A DNA stretch of 64,000 bases from Oscillibacter sp. 1-3. GTDB lineage: Bacteria; Bacillota; Clostridia; Oscillospirales; Oscillospiraceae. The notes under the pieces were generated by a model. It was not told where the DNA came from and made no database searches. It saw only the letters and a program-made list of their open reading frames with translations. The position numbers and the translations under genes were made by a program. This document shows, one piece after another, positions 63,454 through 64,000 of the stretch; position 1 is the first letter of the stretch; each line of letters starts with the position of its first letter. The stretch is taken from positions 186,001 to 250,000 of the forward strand of contig NZ_KE159703.1 of the NCBI RefSeq assembly GCF_000403435.2, given 5' to 3'.

Positions 63454-64000
63454 ATGAAACTGTATCAAAGAATTATGTCCTTGTCCCTGGCGATCCTGCT
63501 CCTTTTGTCTCTGGCCGCCTGCGGCCAAAGGCCGGACATTCCGGATACGTCCTCCACGGCCCCGCAGGGCGATGCGCAGGAGCTGGTTCCCACCGACCCT
63601 CCGTCTCCCCCGGAAGCTGTCCAGACCCGGTTCGCCGCCCTGAAGGGCCCCACCGCCATGGGACTAGTCCATCTGATGTCCACGCCCGGTATTGGTGAGC
63701 ACTGGACGTTCACACTGGCGGGCTCCGCCGACGAGGTGACCCCCGCTCTCATCAAGGGGGATTTGGACGTGGCCTGCGTCCCGGCCAACCTGGCCTCCGT
63801 GCTCTACAACAAGACGGAAGGCGGCGTTGTGTGTCTTGCCGTCAACACCCTGGGCGTGCTCTATATTGTGGAAAACGGGGATGAGATCCAGTCCGTGGCA
63901 GATCTTGCGGGCAAGACCATTGTCTCCGCCGGCAAGGGCTCCACGCCGGAGTACGGCCTGCGGTATCTCCTCAGCGAAAACGGCGTCGACCCGGACAAGG
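63454..64000 (+). CDS. ABC transporter substrate-binding lipoprotein, NitT/TauT-like (partial)
   Basis: This gene runs past the window end; 182 codons are visible. A lipoprotein signal ends at Cys23 (LSLAAC) and is followed by a Pro/Ser/Thr-rich spacer and the binding domain: RFAALKGPTAMGLVHLM, VTPALIKGDLDVACVPANLASVLYN, and SVADLAGKTIVSAGKGSTPEYG. This pattern fits binding proteins of the NMT1/ThiY/SsuA class. The ligand is unknown (thiamine precursor, sulfonate or similar). Permease and ATPase genes are expected downstream. Confidence 0.85.
   Translation, partial: MKLYQRIMSLSLAILLLLSLAACGQRPDIPDTSSTAPQGDAQELVPTDPPSPPEAVQTRFAALKGPTAMGLVHLMSTPGIGEHWTFTLAGSADEVTPALIKGDLDVACVPANLASVLYNKTEGGVVCLAVNTLGVLYIVENGDEIQSVADLAGKTIVSAGKGSTPEYGLRYLLSENGVDPDK

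Overview
The window looks like chromosomal DNA of a GC-rich, spore-forming, anaerobic Gram-positive bacterium of the class Clostridia, most like the Oscillospiraceae group. The evidence is sporulation and germination genes (yqfC, yqfD, ylbJ-like, spoVAF/gerA-type, sleL/yaaH-like), strong AGGAGG-type ribosome binding sites, lipoproteins ending in LAAC, a single-cluster ferredoxin, and a small regulator of the kind found with iron-only hydrogenases. The family assignment is inference. No rRNA, tRNA, CRISPR array or intact transposase gene was seen.

Region 1 (1-8.9 kb) encodes two acetoin-dehydrogenase-type 2-oxoacid dehydrogenase complexes in tandem. The first has E1-alpha, E1-beta, E2 and an E3 with its own lipoyl domain. 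The second has E1-alpha, E1-beta and E2 but no E3. A threonine 3-dehydrogenase-like gene lies between them. Region 2 (9-14.2 kb, minus strand) holds a GNAT acetyltransferase, lysA, a DAACS-type symporter and a sigma-54 activator. A good -24/-12 promoter and three phased palindromes lie in front of the symporter. Region 3 (14.3-21.4 kb) carries recD2, ybeY, phoH, yqfD, yqfC and two unknown small genes, with a ylbJ/spoVV-like gene facing away.

Region 4 (21.5-29.6 kb) is mixed: an AT-rich DUF6881-like gene, deoC, a metallo-beta-lactamase-fold hydrolase, a secreted SLH/trypsin-like protease, a HAD phosphatase, a ZIP transporter, a LysM-GH18 spore hydrolase, a zinc-ribbon protein and a WYL regulator. 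Region 5 (29.7-40.8 kb) is a coherent amino-sugar locus. GalE, a sugar nucleotidyltransferase and a NahK-like N-acetylhexosamine kinase form one module. A PocR/AraC regulator, a sugar ABC importer, NagB, NagA and an MsmK/UgpC-type ATPase form the other. Together they could import N-acetylhexosamines and feed them both to UDP-sugars and to glycolysis.

Region 6 (40.8-47.6 kb) holds spoVAF, a ferredoxin, an orphan promoter-to-terminator unit with no convincing gene, gap, a LacI-family regulator whose operator half-sites recur upstream of gap, fumC, and a divergent XRE/ribbon-helix-helix regulator pair around a nested inverted repeat. Region 7 (47.6-57.6 kb) starts with an array of short hairpins and continues with the arginine genes argG, argH, argC, argJ, argB, argD and argF. 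Region 8 (57.6-64 kb) is accessory: a Cys-rich DUF3795-like gene, a 157-bp MITE-like element, malQ, a SUKH-like gene, a half-size EamA transporter, a GNAT, a CAT-like acetyltransferase, an attenuator-type leader before a TM1266-like gene, and the start of an ABC substrate-binding lipoprotein cut by the window end.

The most notable unexplained items are the hairpin array at 47.6-47.9 kb, with covarying relatives near 54 kb; the promoter-leader-terminator unit at 62.8-63.0 kb; the orphan transcription unit at 42.7-43.1 kb; and the sigma-54 control region at 12.2-12.35 kb.
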